The position numbers were made by a program, and so were the translations under genes. The notes under the pieces were generated by a model, which made no database searches, was not told where the DNA came from, and saw only the letters and a program-made list of their open reading frames with translations. A stretch of 40,785 nt of DNA, taken from assembly GCA_037447655.1 (NCBI GenBank), contig JBBHKE010002227.1, forward strand, positions 55,901 through 96,685, in the 5' to 3' direction. Positions 23,401 through 40,477 of this stretch are shown one piece after another. The stretch's first letter is position 1. The number at the start of each line of letters is the position of its first letter. Source of the stretch: Zygnema cylindricum (lineage: Eukaryota > Streptophyta > Zygnematophyceae > Zygnematales > Zygnemataceae).

Positions 23401-24475
23401 ATTTTTGTATGGAGATTGACACGTAATCTTGGTCTCCCTCTCCCTCTCTTCCATGTTAACGATGTCCATTTGGGTGTATGGCCACCGTACGATGTGAGGA
23501 CCTTGTGCCAAAAATTAGAGGAATCTTTTCAGTCTGAGATAAGGTCTATGCTCGTTGTACCCTCTCCGGGAAATGTTTATATTGCCACTTTGAGCTCATA
23601 ATGTATTTTTCCATGTTTTTCTCTGTTTGACTAATAGTTGATAGTTGCAGCAGGAAATCTCATCGAAATTTGTGTTCTTTTTCCCACAAGTTTTTTTGGA
23701 ATGTAGCACCTTGACTTGCAATTAATGCCTGGATTTATCGGTGACACTTTGTCACCGAGGCCAGTTTTAAGCTTTAGTACCCTGCTTGTTGCTTTTAGAA
23801 TTAGTGAGTTATTGGTGTTAACACTTGATCATAATCATGTATACTTTTTTTTTTATTTTATCGCGACACAGTTTATTGTGGGTGATTGACTAAAGAGTGC
23901 TACTAACACTAATTTGTGGTTGTGGGTCGGAAAATAAACGCACTCAAATTGTAGTGGATTAACTCTCATAGCAATGAGCATTGTATTCTTTAGCTTATTG
24001 ACTGATACTTTGATTTTATGGGATGATGGTTCTTAGAGAAACTAAAAAGAGGCAATGATTCTCACATTCGATAATAAAAGCCGAGAAACTAAAATTGTGA
24101 TGAGAGATGTAGATGTGCGTTTACCACCTCTTAGAAATTGGGGAAGACATATTGTTAATATTTGGTGGTTTCCTTTTTTTTTTTGGGTGGTGAGTTTGAC
24201 TTTCGTGGTTTTGTTGAAATGTCTCCAGTGGTTTGAAATCAAATGATGACGAGATCAGAATGACCAAAGCAAGGTAAGTTTGCAAACATGAATAAAGTAC
24301 ATTATTATTATTGTTGTTGTTATCGTAATTGTCATTGTCATGTCACGTCACGTTAAGTTACGTTGGGTCACATCATATGTGTATGTTAGAAGTTGTTGTG
24401 AGGGCGCAATGGATAGTTAAGACTCAAATAGTGTAAGCCATAGTCCCCCACAAATAGCAAATTATATATATATAT
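23401..24475. other. Gene-free spacer
   Basis: AT-rich, with short ORFs only. A short run of GTCACGTCACGTTAAGTTAC-type repeats lies near 24340-24370. Confidence 0.4.
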
Positions 24476-26305
24476 TTATAATCTCTGATGTTAAATTCCA
24501 GATTTTCTGATTTCTAATCTCCGATGCTAAATACTGGATTTCCGATTTCTATTCTCCAATTATAAATTCTGGATTTCGTCTATCTAATCTTTGATGTCAA
24601 ATTCCGGATTTCTGATTTCTAATTTCCAATGCTAAATTACAAATTTCAGTTTATAATCTTCGATGTTAAATATCAGATTTCTGATTTCTTATCTCCGATG
24701 CTAAATTCAAGATTTCGGATATCTAATCTTTGATGCTAAATTCCAGATTTCTGATTTCTAATCTCCGATGCTAAATTACAAATTTCAGTTTCTAATCTAC
24801 AATGCTAAATTCCGGATTTCTGATTTCTTATCTCCGATGATAAATTCTGGATTTCTGATTTCTAATATCGATGCTAAATTCCGGATTTCTGATTTCCAGT
24901 CTCCGATGCTAAATTCAAGATTTTCGGATATCAAATATTTGATGCTAAATTACAAATTTCAATTTCTAATATTCGTTGCTAAATTCCGAATTTATTTTTT
25001 CTAATCTCTGATGCTAAATTCCGGATTTCTGATTTCTGATCTCCGATGCTAAATTCCGGATTTCTGATTTCTAGTTTTCGATGCTACATTATGGATTTCT
25101 GATTTGTAATCTCCGGTGCTAAACTCCGGTGCTAAATTCATGATTTCTGAAATCTAATCTCCAATGTTGGATTCCAGATTTTTGATTTCTAATCTCCGAT
25201 GCTTGATTCCGCATTTCTGATTTCTTACCTCCAATGCTAAATTATGGTTTTCTGATTTCTAATTTTCGATGTTAAATTTCGGATTTCTATTTTCTAATCT
25301 CCGATGGTAAATTCCGGATTTTTGATTTGTAATCTCCGATGGTAAATTCTGGATATCTGATTTCTATTATCCGATGTTAAACTCCGGATTTCTGATTTCT
25401 AATCTCCGGTGCTAAATTTCGGATTTCTGATTTATAATCTCGGATGCTGGATTCCGGATTTCTGATTTCCAATCCTCGATGCTAAATCCCAGATTTTTGA
25501 TTTCTAATCTGCGATGCTATATTCCGGATTTTCTATTTCTAATTTCCGATGCCAAATTCTTGTTTTTTGATTTCTTATCTCCGAATCTAAATTCCGTATT
25601 TGTGATTTCTAATGTCTGATGCTAAATTCTGGATTTCTGATTTCTAATCTCCGATGCCAGATTCCGGATTTATGATTTGTAATCTCCGGTGCTGAATTTC
25701 GGATTTTTGATTTCTAACCTACACTGCTAAATTACGGATTTCTGATTTTTAATCTTCGATGCTGAATTCCGGATTTTTGATTTCTAATCTTTGATGCTGA
25801 ATTCCGAATTTCTGATATCTAATCTCCAATGCTAAATTCCGGATTTCTGATCTCTAATCTTTGATGTTACATTGCAGATTTTTGATTTCTAATCTCCGAT
25901 GTTAAATTCCAAATTTTTGATTTCTATTCTCTGATGCTAATTTCCGGATTTCTGATTTGTATTCTCCGGTGCTAAATTTTTGATTTCTAAAATCTAATCT
26001 CCAATGCTGGATTCCAGATTTCTGATTTCTTATCTCCAATGCTAAAGTCTGGATTTCTGATTTCTAATTTCGGATGCTAAATTACTGATTTCTGTTTCTA
26101 ATCTGCGATGCTAAATTCCGGATTTCTATTTTCTAATCTCCGATGTTAAATTCCGGATTTTTGATTTGTAATCTCCGATGCTAAACTCCGGATTTATGAT
26201 TTCTAATCTCCGGTGCTAAATTTCGGATTTCTGATTTCTAATCTCCGATGCTAGATTCTTGATTTCTAATTTCTAATCTCCGATGTTAAAGTTTGGATTT
26301 CTACA
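24476..26305. repeat. AT-rich satellite, about 35-bp unit, roughly 50 copies
   Basis: About 1.8 kb of head-to-tail units. Each reads roughly TCTAATCTCCGATGC, then TAAATTCCGGATTTCTGATT. Units vary by single substitutions and small indels, and several adjacent units share variants. Its ORFs, rich in KFRISDF-like repeats, are compositional. Confidence 0.93.
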
Positions 26306-27006
26306 GTTGTATCTAACCGTTATATTATGTTAATTATTATAAGTATAATAAACTTATACATTATAGTAATTATAACAGTTGAAACTAGCTGTTATGTTAT
26401 ATATATTATGACAATTATATCCAACCATTACATTATGTTTATTACAATTATGTCTAACCATTACATTATGTTTATTATAATTGTTATAAGTATACAGTAC
26501 AACTATAACAGTAACAGTAGTTGTAACAATAGTTCATATATTATACTTTAACGAAAATTATATACATTGGTTTTAATATAACTCATGCTTCAAGTAGAGT
26601 AAACACATAATAACGTGCATTATTGTGTATATTACAATTATTACTTATGTTACATATGTATTATAACGTTTTATAAGGCTTTATACTATAGCAGTTACAT
26701 AAGATAGAAATATTATTCGATATGTTATATATATTGTAATTGTCATTATGTATACGATATTATGTGTTTTTTGTTATTCAGGTGTAAGTGTGTTTTTTTT
26801 CGGCTTTTGGGAGTTCTATTTTAGGTAAGCTCATTATGACACGAAAACCTCTTTTTCGATTACATGTTACCGGGTTTGGGAATTGATTGTTTCGTGCTCT
26901 TTCCTTGTTATTGTTTGGTTGTGAGTTTAAATATTCTTATGTAAAAAAGGTAGTTATTAGTTATTTATTTTTCTAGAGCATTGTCTGCTTCTACAGTAAG
27001 ATGGGC
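26306..27006. repeat. AT-rich low-complexity region
   Basis: Degenerate TTACATTATGTTTATTATAA-type words to about 26770, then AT-rich DNA with nothing recognisable up to the GAT microsatellite. Confidence 0.6.
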
Positions 27007-27294
27007 TGATGATGATGATAATGATAATGATGATGTAATGATGGTGATATTGATGATGTAATGATGATGATAATGATGATGTAATGATGATGATAATGAT
27101 GGTGATGTAGATGATGTTGATGATGATGATGATAATATTGTTGATGATGATACTGTAATGATGATGATGATGACGATGATGATGATGACAATGATGTTGA
27201 TGACGATGATGTTGCGATTATGATGACGATGATGATCATGGTGATGATGATGATCATGATGATGATGATGATGATGATGAAGATGATGATCATG

Positions 27295-27326
<32 letters not shown>

Positions 27327-27612
27327 GATGATGATGATGTAATGATATTGATAATGATGATGATGATAATATTGTTGAAGATGATACTTAATGATGATGA
27401 TGATGACGATGATGTTGCGATTATGATGACGATGATGATCATGATGATGATGATATAATGATGACGATGATTTTGATGATAATAATGTAATGATGATGGT
27501 GATGATGATGATGATGATGATGATGAAGATGTTGACGATGATGATGATGACGATGATGATGACGACGATGATGATGATGATGATGAAGATTACGATGATG
27601 ATGATGATGATA
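27007..27612. repeat. (GAT)n compound microsatellite, about 600 bp
   Basis: Long GAT/ATG runs with interspersed AAT, GAC, GGT and TTG variants. Higher-order duplication is visible: the GTTGCGATTATGATGACGAT block occurs near 27210 and again near 27414. Confidence 0.95.
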
Positions 27613-27613
27613 T

Positions 27614-27740
27614 ATGAAACTACTGGTAAACTACAAAGTATTCAAAGTATTCAATATATAAAACTACTGGTAAACTACAAAGTATTCAAAGTATTCAATA
27701 TAAGAAACTACTGGTAAACTACAAAGTATTCAAAGTATAT
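27614..27740. repeat. Three tandem copies of a 45-bp repeat
   Basis: Units carry AAACTACTGGTAAACTACAA followed by AGTATTCAAAGTATTCAATA. They are nearly identical, so the expansion is recent. They lead straight into the structured array that follows, and AGTATTCAAAGTAT also occurs between its first two copies. Confidence 0.9.
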
Positions 27741-28425
27741 ACCAATGTTTGTAATGTTCGTCAGCCTTTGAGCTGATAATGATGTTCAACAAGTTTCTTG
27801 GTCTTTAGACTAAGTTGGTTGATCGGAAAAAAAAAAAAATATTCAAAGTAACAATTCAAAGTATTCAAAGTATATACCAATGTTTGTAATGTTCGTCAGC
27901 CTTTGAGCTGATAACAATGTTCAACATCTTTCTTGGTCTTTAGACTAAGTTGGTTGATCGGAAAAAAAAAGAAAAAAATTATTAAAAGTAACAATGTATT
28001 CTAATAAACAAGTATTATGATTGAAAACAAGTGTTTCTAATGTTGGTCAGCCTCCGAGCTGATAGTGATGTTTATGCAACCTTCTAAGTCTTAGGACTAA
28101 GTTGGTTGATCACAAAAAAAAAAGAAAACAAAGTACTCAAAGTAATCAATCTACTAAAATAAACAACGAAAACTAATCAATAATAAGTGATTGTAATGTT
28201 AGTCAGCATTTGAACTGTTAATGATGTTTATGCAACCATCTGGGTCTTCGACTAAGGTGCTTGATCGAAAACAAAAAAAGGTACTTAAAGTAATCAACAT
28301 ATTCTAACTATCAAAAATTATAAAATAAAATACGTGTTTGTAGTGTTAGTCAGCCATCGAGCTGATAATTATGTTGTTCAACCATCTGAGTCTTTGGACT
28401 AAGTTGGTTGAACCCTAGTTAAGTT
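27741..28425. repeat. Array of five tandem structured repeats (possible ncRNA genes)
   Basis: Five units of about 135-156 bp. Each has a conserved core of about 75 bp: 27751-27825, 27886-27961, 28037-28112, 28193-28267 and 28340-28412. The core holds a hairpin (TCAGC facing GCTGA), then a longer one with an outer stem (TTCAACC facing GGTTGAA in the last copy) and an inner stem (CTTGGTC, loop TTTA, GACTAAG in the first). Linkers are A-rich and much less conserved. Both hairpins are kept in copies 1, 2, 3 and 5; copy 4 is degraded. I do not recognise a known RNA family. A transposon-derived tandem repeat is the alternative. Confidence 0.6.
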
Positions 28426-28945
28426 TGATGTTTTTTTTTTTCTTATTTTTTTCTTTGTTATGTTTACATTTGTTTCTTGCGTTTTTGTTATGTGATCAAG
28501 GTTGTATTGTGGTTATTTCTTTTGTTTGTCTTTTTTTTGTGTTCTTTTTTTGTGATATTACGTATTGATAAAAATAAATGTAAAATAGACTCATTCCCGA
28601 ACAAAAGAGGAGAAAGCAGGAAAGCAGCAAAGGCACAGGACTTCTCTGTCTTCAGAAATCTGCTGCTTCCATAAACCACGAGAGTAGATTTTGCAAGTCA
28701 GCAATTGTCATCGCACCGGTTGACAATAAAGCTGCTTTATCGGCGGCAGGGCAAGATCGTCCATCCTGTACGACAGGTACCAGCGCGGTCGATTCCATTA
28801 CGATTGTACGGACACTGACCGGCCTAAACTCTAAAGCGACCTTTCCAACGCCAAAGCTTCAAATCTTAGTCCAGTTCATTGAATTTTGCAATTTGGACGA
28901 TTCAATGACGAATATATACGCTATCGTACATTTCGGCGTTTGAAC
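28426..28945. other. Gene-free spacer
   Basis: T-rich to about 28560, then mixed composition. No gene or element recognised. Confidence 0.4.
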
Positions 28946-29250
28946 CATAGTTCAAAAGTAGGTGAAAGTAGGCCCATACAATATGCCTATTGTATGCAAA
29001 ATATACAATATGACCTTAAGACCCATATTGTATTCGGACCTATTCGGACCAATTAAAACATTCGGACCAAAAAATGGACCATTTAAAACATTCAGACAAA
29101 AAAAAATTATTTACACCGTCAGATTTGGACGATCGGACGGTCGCTGATCAAAGTAGCGATCTATTAGATCACATGAAAAGCCTATAACACAACTTACGAT
29201 AAAGGCGCCGACCAAAGGCCTACCATAAAAACGCCTACTTTTGAACTATG
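28946..29250. mobile_element. Putative small TIR element (305 bp) with paired hairpins
   Basis: Starts CATAGTTCAAAAGTAGG and ends with the inverted partner CCTACTTTTGAACTATG. Near the left end are two consecutive hairpins: ATACAATA/TATTGTAT, and TACAATATG facing CATATTGTA. The left 90 bp recurs at 40386-40477. No target duplication is clear, so the class is unknown. Confidence 0.65.
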
Positions 29251-29804
29251 TAAAAAAACCCTAAACGTGTAAACCCTAACCAGATACCCGGTAGTATTTT
29301 GTAATGGTGAAACTTACGGCGCATTTAGCACGGTGAAATGAGGGTTCACAGGGTTCACCATACCGGGGAAACATGTAAGGAACCCTGTCTGTATGTTATA
29401 GGGCCGACATTGGAATCACGACAATTTAGGGTGACGTCATCTAGCGTCGACGGCACTTTTTGCGTTTTTCAAACGATACATTTTGTTGGCGGTACGGCAA
29501 TATAGATATTTTCCCGCCCGTCAAACTTTGTGCGGCTACAATTGTTGTACGGTTGAGATTGTTAAATCCAAGGACAAATCTAGTACGACGATATGGATAT
29601 CAATTCATTATGACCGTCGATGGGAAAATACTTTCGGCAGCTTATTCCGCAGGTACAGGACCGTACTTTTCACTTTGACTTTGAAGTTTGGTCTCCCAAA
29701 CGCAAGTGTTCGGAGCGACAAGTGCTATCGCGTCACACCATGTCACCACCATAATGTCAATGATGACGTCACTTAAAATGGCCGTACACAATACGTACAG
29801 TACT
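29251..29804. other. Gene-free spacer
   Basis: No gene identified. TTAGGGTGACGTC near 29429 could be a very diverged left end of the H1 element that terminates at 30240, but the match is too short to call. Confidence 0.35.
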
Positions 29805-29885
29805 ATCGCATTATACATAGCACTGTACAAAATCGAAAGGCCTTTGGCAACCAAAGGGCAAAGCACCGGGTCGCCCGCGACTATT
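29805..29885. repeat. Dispersed GC-rich repeat, copy 2
   Basis: Reverse complement of 22743-22842, including CAAAGCACCGGGTCGCCCG. It directly precedes the H1-like fragment. Confidence 0.7.
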
Positions 29886-30240
29886 ATTTTGGTACTCCGC
29901 GCACAAAAGTAGAAAAAAGTTCTGACACGTGCGAAATCATTTGCCTATTCGCTCACCTTATTTATTGGACTATATTTAAAATCACCTCGCGAGGTAGTTT
30001 GATGTAAAGTTTGAACATGTGTTGGAAGGACACGAAAATGGGTCGAAATGCGCTAAACGACAAATTTCATCGCTCAAGATGACAAATTGTATCGCGATAG
30101 ACGACAAACTACTTTACGTATAAAGTAACTTGTACGGTAGTAATTTCAATTTTTTGATACGGTTGCGGATTTTTTCGTTTTTTTTAAGTTATGAAGGAAA
30201 CGACAAAATAGGTGTAACTTTAGCACATGCGAAAGTACCC
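29886..30240. mobile_element. PIF/Harbinger-like element, family H1, right-hand fragment (copy 3)
   Basis: Follows copy 1 block by block: GGTACTCCG, AAAATCACCTCGCGAGGT, GGGTCGAAA/GCGCTAAACGACAAA, TCGCGATAGACGACAAA, TTTAGCACATG. It ends in GCGAAAGTACCC followed by TTA (30241-30243). No left end is recognisable. The right end stops only 185 bp upstream of the glutathione reductase start codon. Confidence 0.82.
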
Positions 30241-30425
30241 TTAATCTGTGCGGAAGGCTTCTCGGGCCACGCGCGTGGAGCCACCGACAACTCGTACGAA
30301 GTGCACGTGGCGTCGCGCCACTGCTCGGTTGCTCCGAGTGGACGGCAGGCCGCGAGTCGAAACAGTTCATGTGGGAAACCATCTTCTATTCTTCGCCCAC
30401 TGCACCTCTTTCCCTCTCTCCCAGT
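30241..30425 (+). promoter_or_regulatory. Proximal promoter and leader of the glutathione reductase gene
   Basis: Short GC-rich segment between the H1 fragment and the ATG. It holds the palindrome CCACGCGCGTGG (30266-30277), a G-box core CACGTG (30304-30309) and a CT-rich leader just before the start. G-boxes bind bZIP/bHLH factors in plants; a role here is inference. Confidence 0.4.
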
Positions 30426-36870
<6,445 letters not shown>

Positions 36871-36880
36871 TTTGATTTGA

Positions 36881-36883
<3 letters not shown>

Positions 36884-36945
<62 letters not shown>

Positions 36946-37012
36946 CCTCCCTCCCTCCCTCCCTCCCCCTCCTCCCTCCCTCCCTCTCCCTCCCTCCCTC
37001 CCTCCCTCCCTC
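36884..37012 (+). repeat. (CT)29 then (CCCT)n microsatellite after the GR stop codon
   Basis: Begins 13 bp after the TGA at 36868-36870. If the transcript extends past the stop, this is its 3' UTR. No polyadenylation signal is seen between the stop and the repeat. Confidence 0.95.
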
Positions 37013-37013
37013 T

Positions 37014-37085
37014 GGGGTTGGGGTTGGGGTTGGGGTTGGGGTTGGGGTTGGGGTTGGGGTTGGGGTTGGGGTTGGGGTTGGGGTT
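37014..37085 (+). repeat. (GGGGTT)12 array
   Basis: Twelve perfect 6-bp units on the GR sense strand, then GGGGG. It has the sequence of ciliate-type telomere repeats and strong G-quadruplex potential, but lies inside a chromosome between unrelated microsatellites. Confidence 0.95.
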
Positions 37086-37092
37086 GGGGGTG

Positions 37093-37140
<48 letters not shown>

Positions 37141-37325
37141 TGTGGTGTGTGGTGTGTGGTGTGGTGTGGGTGGGTGTTGGTGTGTGGTGTGGGTGGGTGT
37201 TGGTGTGTGGTGTGGGTGGGTGTTGGTATGTAAAGTATGGAGTGGGTATTGAGTAGTAGGTGTATGTGTGTGTATTATGTTAGTAGGTTGGGAGTTGTAT
37301 GTGTAGTGTGTATGGGTGTTGGTGT

Positions 37326-37375
<50 letters not shown>

Positions 37376-37984
37376 TGTGTGTGGTGTGAGGTGTGTGGTG
37401 TGTGGTGTGTGGTGTGTGGTGTGGGTGGGTGTTGGTGTGTGGTGTGGGTGGGTGTTGGTGTGTGGTGTTGGTGGGTGTTAGTGTGGGTGGGTGTGTGTGT
37501 GTGTGTGTGTGTGGGTTGGGGTTGTGTGTGTGTGTGTGTGTGGTGTGTGGTGTGGTGTGGGTGGGTGTTGGTGTGTGGTGTGTAGGTGTTGGTGTGTGTG
37601 TGGTGGAGTGTTGGTGTAGGTGTGTGTGTGTGTGGGTGTGGGTGTGTGTGTGTGGGTGTGTGGTGTGTGTGTGGTGTGTGTGGTGTGGTGTGTGGTGGTG
37701 TGTGGTGTGTGGTGTGTGGTGTGTGTGTGAATTGTGTGTGTGGTGGTGTGTGGTTGTTGGTGTGTGTGTGGTGTGTGTGTGGTGTGGTGTGTGGTGTGTG
37801 GTGTGTGGTGTGTGGTGTGGTGTGTGGTGTGTGGTGGGTGGTGTGTGGTGGGTGGTGTGGGTGGGTGTAGGTGTGTGTGTGGGTGTGTGTGTGGTGTGTG
37901 TGTGTGGTGTGATTATTGTGGTGTGTGTGAGTGTGTAGTGTGTAGTGTGTGGTGTGTGGTGTGTGTGGTGTGTGGTGAGGGGTG

Positions 37985-38016
<32 letters not shown>

Positions 38017-38032
38017 GTGTGTGTGTGTGTGT
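37086..38032 (+). repeat. GT-rich repeat block (almost pure G and T)
   Basis: (GT)n runs alternate with GTGTGGTGTGGGTGGGTGTTG-type units, given here as GTGTGGTGTGGG plus TGGGTGTTG. These units cluster near 37158-37225, 37418-37480 and 37548-37580. Strand composition is extremely skewed. Confidence 0.95.
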
Positions 38033-38189
<157 letters not shown>

Positions 38190-38300
38190 CTTATTTGATT
38201 GGATTGGATTGGATTGGATTACGTTTGATGTGGTTCAACTCGATCAGACTCGATTTGTTTTCATTTGTTTTGATTTTATTTTATTTTATTTTATTTTCTT
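38190..38300. repeat. (GGATT)n and (TTTTA)n low-complexity DNA
   Basis: Short arrays of GGATT at about 38198-38220 and TTTTA at about 38267-38298 end the microsatellite block. Confidence 0.85.
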
Positions 38301-39610
38301 ATTCGACTTGACTCAATCTGTTTTGTTTTGATTCATTTTTTGTTTACTACTGCTGGGTGGGATGCAGCCGTCTCTCAGCGGAGCAGCATAAGTTCTAAAA
38401 TGCGGTAGTAAACTGGTTTTGTACTTTTTCCAGATCTGTATTCTGTGATATTGACTGGAACTGCGCTGTCTACATGTCCGTCGCAGTTCTGTTCCAACAT
38501 TTTTTTTCCCTTGGTCAAACGGCCATTTCTTGTGAGCCCGGATATAGAATATGGCAGTGCTTTATAGAATGAGGCACACAAAGGGTTGGGCAAGGTTGTC
38601 AATATCTTATGAATGTGATACGGAAGGTTTTCCATTTTTTCAATTGTATTATATATGTTTAGTGTGCAGTTACATCTTTCCAATGGTTTTTATGTTTGGA
38701 TAACCCAAGACTTTGTTAAAAAGCGCAATGGTAAACCATCTGCGTCTATGGGTAGAATAGGGACGGCAATTGGTTGCTTTGGTTTACCGGCTGTCTTGCC
38801 GCGTAAGTTTTTTATATATTGTTGTGGAGGTAGAGTGGCTTTGACTGGGGTGGGTCTTAGGTAGTGAGGAAAAAAAAAGAACTGTTCTCGGTTGTTTTTG
38901 GAATGCGAAAACAAATAAAAATGGTAAGTGTGCAAGGTGAATTGCTATTAGCATAGCAACGGCACTGGTGTGTTAGCGTGGATTTTTCATTGATGTTATC
39001 CTTTCTAATTCGGCTTAGAAAGGCGGGTCTAATTTCAAACTTTTTATAAACCTAGGTTTAAGAAAAAACCAATTAGTGCTATTAATACTTTTGTAGATTT
39101 AAGGGCTAAAACTTAGAGGCACTAGTATGGTGTCAACTCTAAAAATGGTATGTGGTGTGCAACTCAGTTGGGAATCGTCAGGTTGTATCGAAGATCACCC
39201 CTTAGTTTCTTTCAGGTTTAGAATTTAGGACAATTTATATCACGCTTGTTCTTATTCATGTCAAATTAAGGTTTTTTTGTCCCTAAAAGAAAAAGATTTG
39301 TTTGTCATATTTGGGTTTACGATTAGTGTCCGTAGACCCAAACTTCCCAATCTTTATCCAACTCAACAAAATGCTCTTCATCGAAAAGATTTCGGAACAA
39401 AAAAGCATTTCATAGCACATGGTGCACACACTCGCAAATCGCTGCTTTTAGAGCAGTGTTTATAATGCAGATAAGTTGTGTTGAGAAAGTGGATCCAAGA
39501 CTTGATTTTGCCTCACTCTTCTTTGATCAAGCAGCTATAGGTAAATAGTGGGTCAGAAAGAAGAAAACGCCAAAATAGCCAACCGGAAAAGAAGTTACTA
39601 GACCTACCCC
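38301..39610. other. Gene-free spacer
   Basis: The longest open frame is on the minus strand at 38683-38375, 102 codons. It has no recognised domain or splice context. No other feature found. Confidence 0.4.
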
Positions 39611-39616
39611 TAAATC

Positions 39617-39775
39617 TAAAGCGAGGAAGGAATGAAGGAAGGAGAGAGGAGATTAAGGGAGGGAGTGTTAGGGCGTTGGGGAAGGGAGGTGGGGAGCGAG
39701 AGAGAGACGAGGGAAGAGTTCGTCACTCTTGGTCACTCTCTCCCTCCCTCCCTCCCTCCCTCCCTCCTCCCCAAG
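39617..39775. repeat. Purine tract followed by pyrimidine tract
   Basis: About 95 bp of G/A-rich sequence (39617-39717) are followed, after a short mixed spacer, by CTCTCTCCCTCCCTCCC-type sequence (39736-39772). The halves are partly complementary and could fold back. Confidence 0.7.
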
Positions 39776-40041
39776 GTTTCAAACAATTTTGGTTGATTGT
39801 TTCGGGTTTGTGACTTTTAGGGTTTCGTTTAATCCATTTGCATCACAATGATTTCCGATGTACATCGGTTTTGGATTGGCACATCAGATCGCGTAAATAT
39901 CGGAACATCGCATAGAATTATCGGTAAAATATAAAATGTCACATCGCCACATCGCATCGTGGACTAATCAGTTCAGCGCAGCTATCCACATCGTTTACCA
40001 TATAGATCGGCAATGGTGTGCGATACGCATCTAGAAAAGTA
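39776..40041. other. Gene-free spacer
   Basis: Contains many ACATCG/CGATGT words and one degenerate ATCGGCAATGG resembling hAT-like interiors; no paired ends. Confidence 0.35.
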
Positions 40042-40233
40042 TGTTCGCTACTAGAGTTGATAACACTAATTCGATCGAGACTTTTATTGACCTAAAATAA
40101 TGGAATACTGATATGATAATATCACTATTCGTGGAAGTGACAAGACTCTGCCACGACTCCCTGCATTAAACTAGTACTATATGTTCAAATTTCGCACTAA
40201 ATTTTATTAATCAGCAAATAACGACGGGCAGTG
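40042..40233. mobile_element. Possible degenerate MITE family 2 copy
   Basis: The left part, CTAGAGTTGATAACACTAATT, is close to ATTAGAGTAAATAACGCTAATT at 11530 (each shown as one short match). The right end AAATAACGACGGGCAGTG is followed by TA; TA also precedes the left end. The ends are too diverged for certainty. Confidence 0.35.
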
Positions 40234-40385
40234 TAATGTACTGTTTTTTCCCGGACGGGATTTTTATTAGTGAAAAAGAATTTTGTCGTTTCCAATCTTT
40301 AAGAAATTACGGATGTCGCGTTCAAGCCGACACGTACACGCGCAACTTGTTTTTTCAGAGGCAGTTGCTAATGTTCGGTTTGACT

Positions 40386-40477
40386 CATAGTTCAAAAGTA
40401 GGTGACCGTACGCCCATACAATATGCCTATTGTACGCAAAACATACAATATGCCCTTAAGACCCATATTGTATTGGC
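40386..40477. mobile_element. Second copy of the paired-hairpin element (left part only)
   Basis: Same start CATAGTTCAAAAGTAGGTG as 28946, with both hairpins preserved (TACAATATG, CCTTAAGACC, CATATTGTA). Similarity stops near 40477 and no inverted right end is seen before the window edge at 40785. The DNA after it has no recognisable gene. Confidence 0.65.

Noticed and set aside
24476-26305. CRISPR-like array
   Set aside because: The repeat units are contiguous with no unique spacers, in a eukaryotic setting; it is a satellite.
30369-30425. Upstream in-frame ATG for glutathione reductase
   Set aside because: It would add 19 residues before the transit peptide. The ATG at 30426 has a better context (CAGTATGGCC) and gives a typical transit-peptide start; the upstream codon cannot be excluded without transcript ends.
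37014-37085. Chromosome end
   Set aside because: The array is short, internal and followed by thousands of bases of other sequence, so it is not a telomere.
38375-38935. Minus-strand frames suggesting a reverse-transcriptase remnant (DADGLPLRFL)
   Set aside because: Only a few residues resemble a LINE-type motif, and the following sequence lacks the expected domains. Too weak to call.
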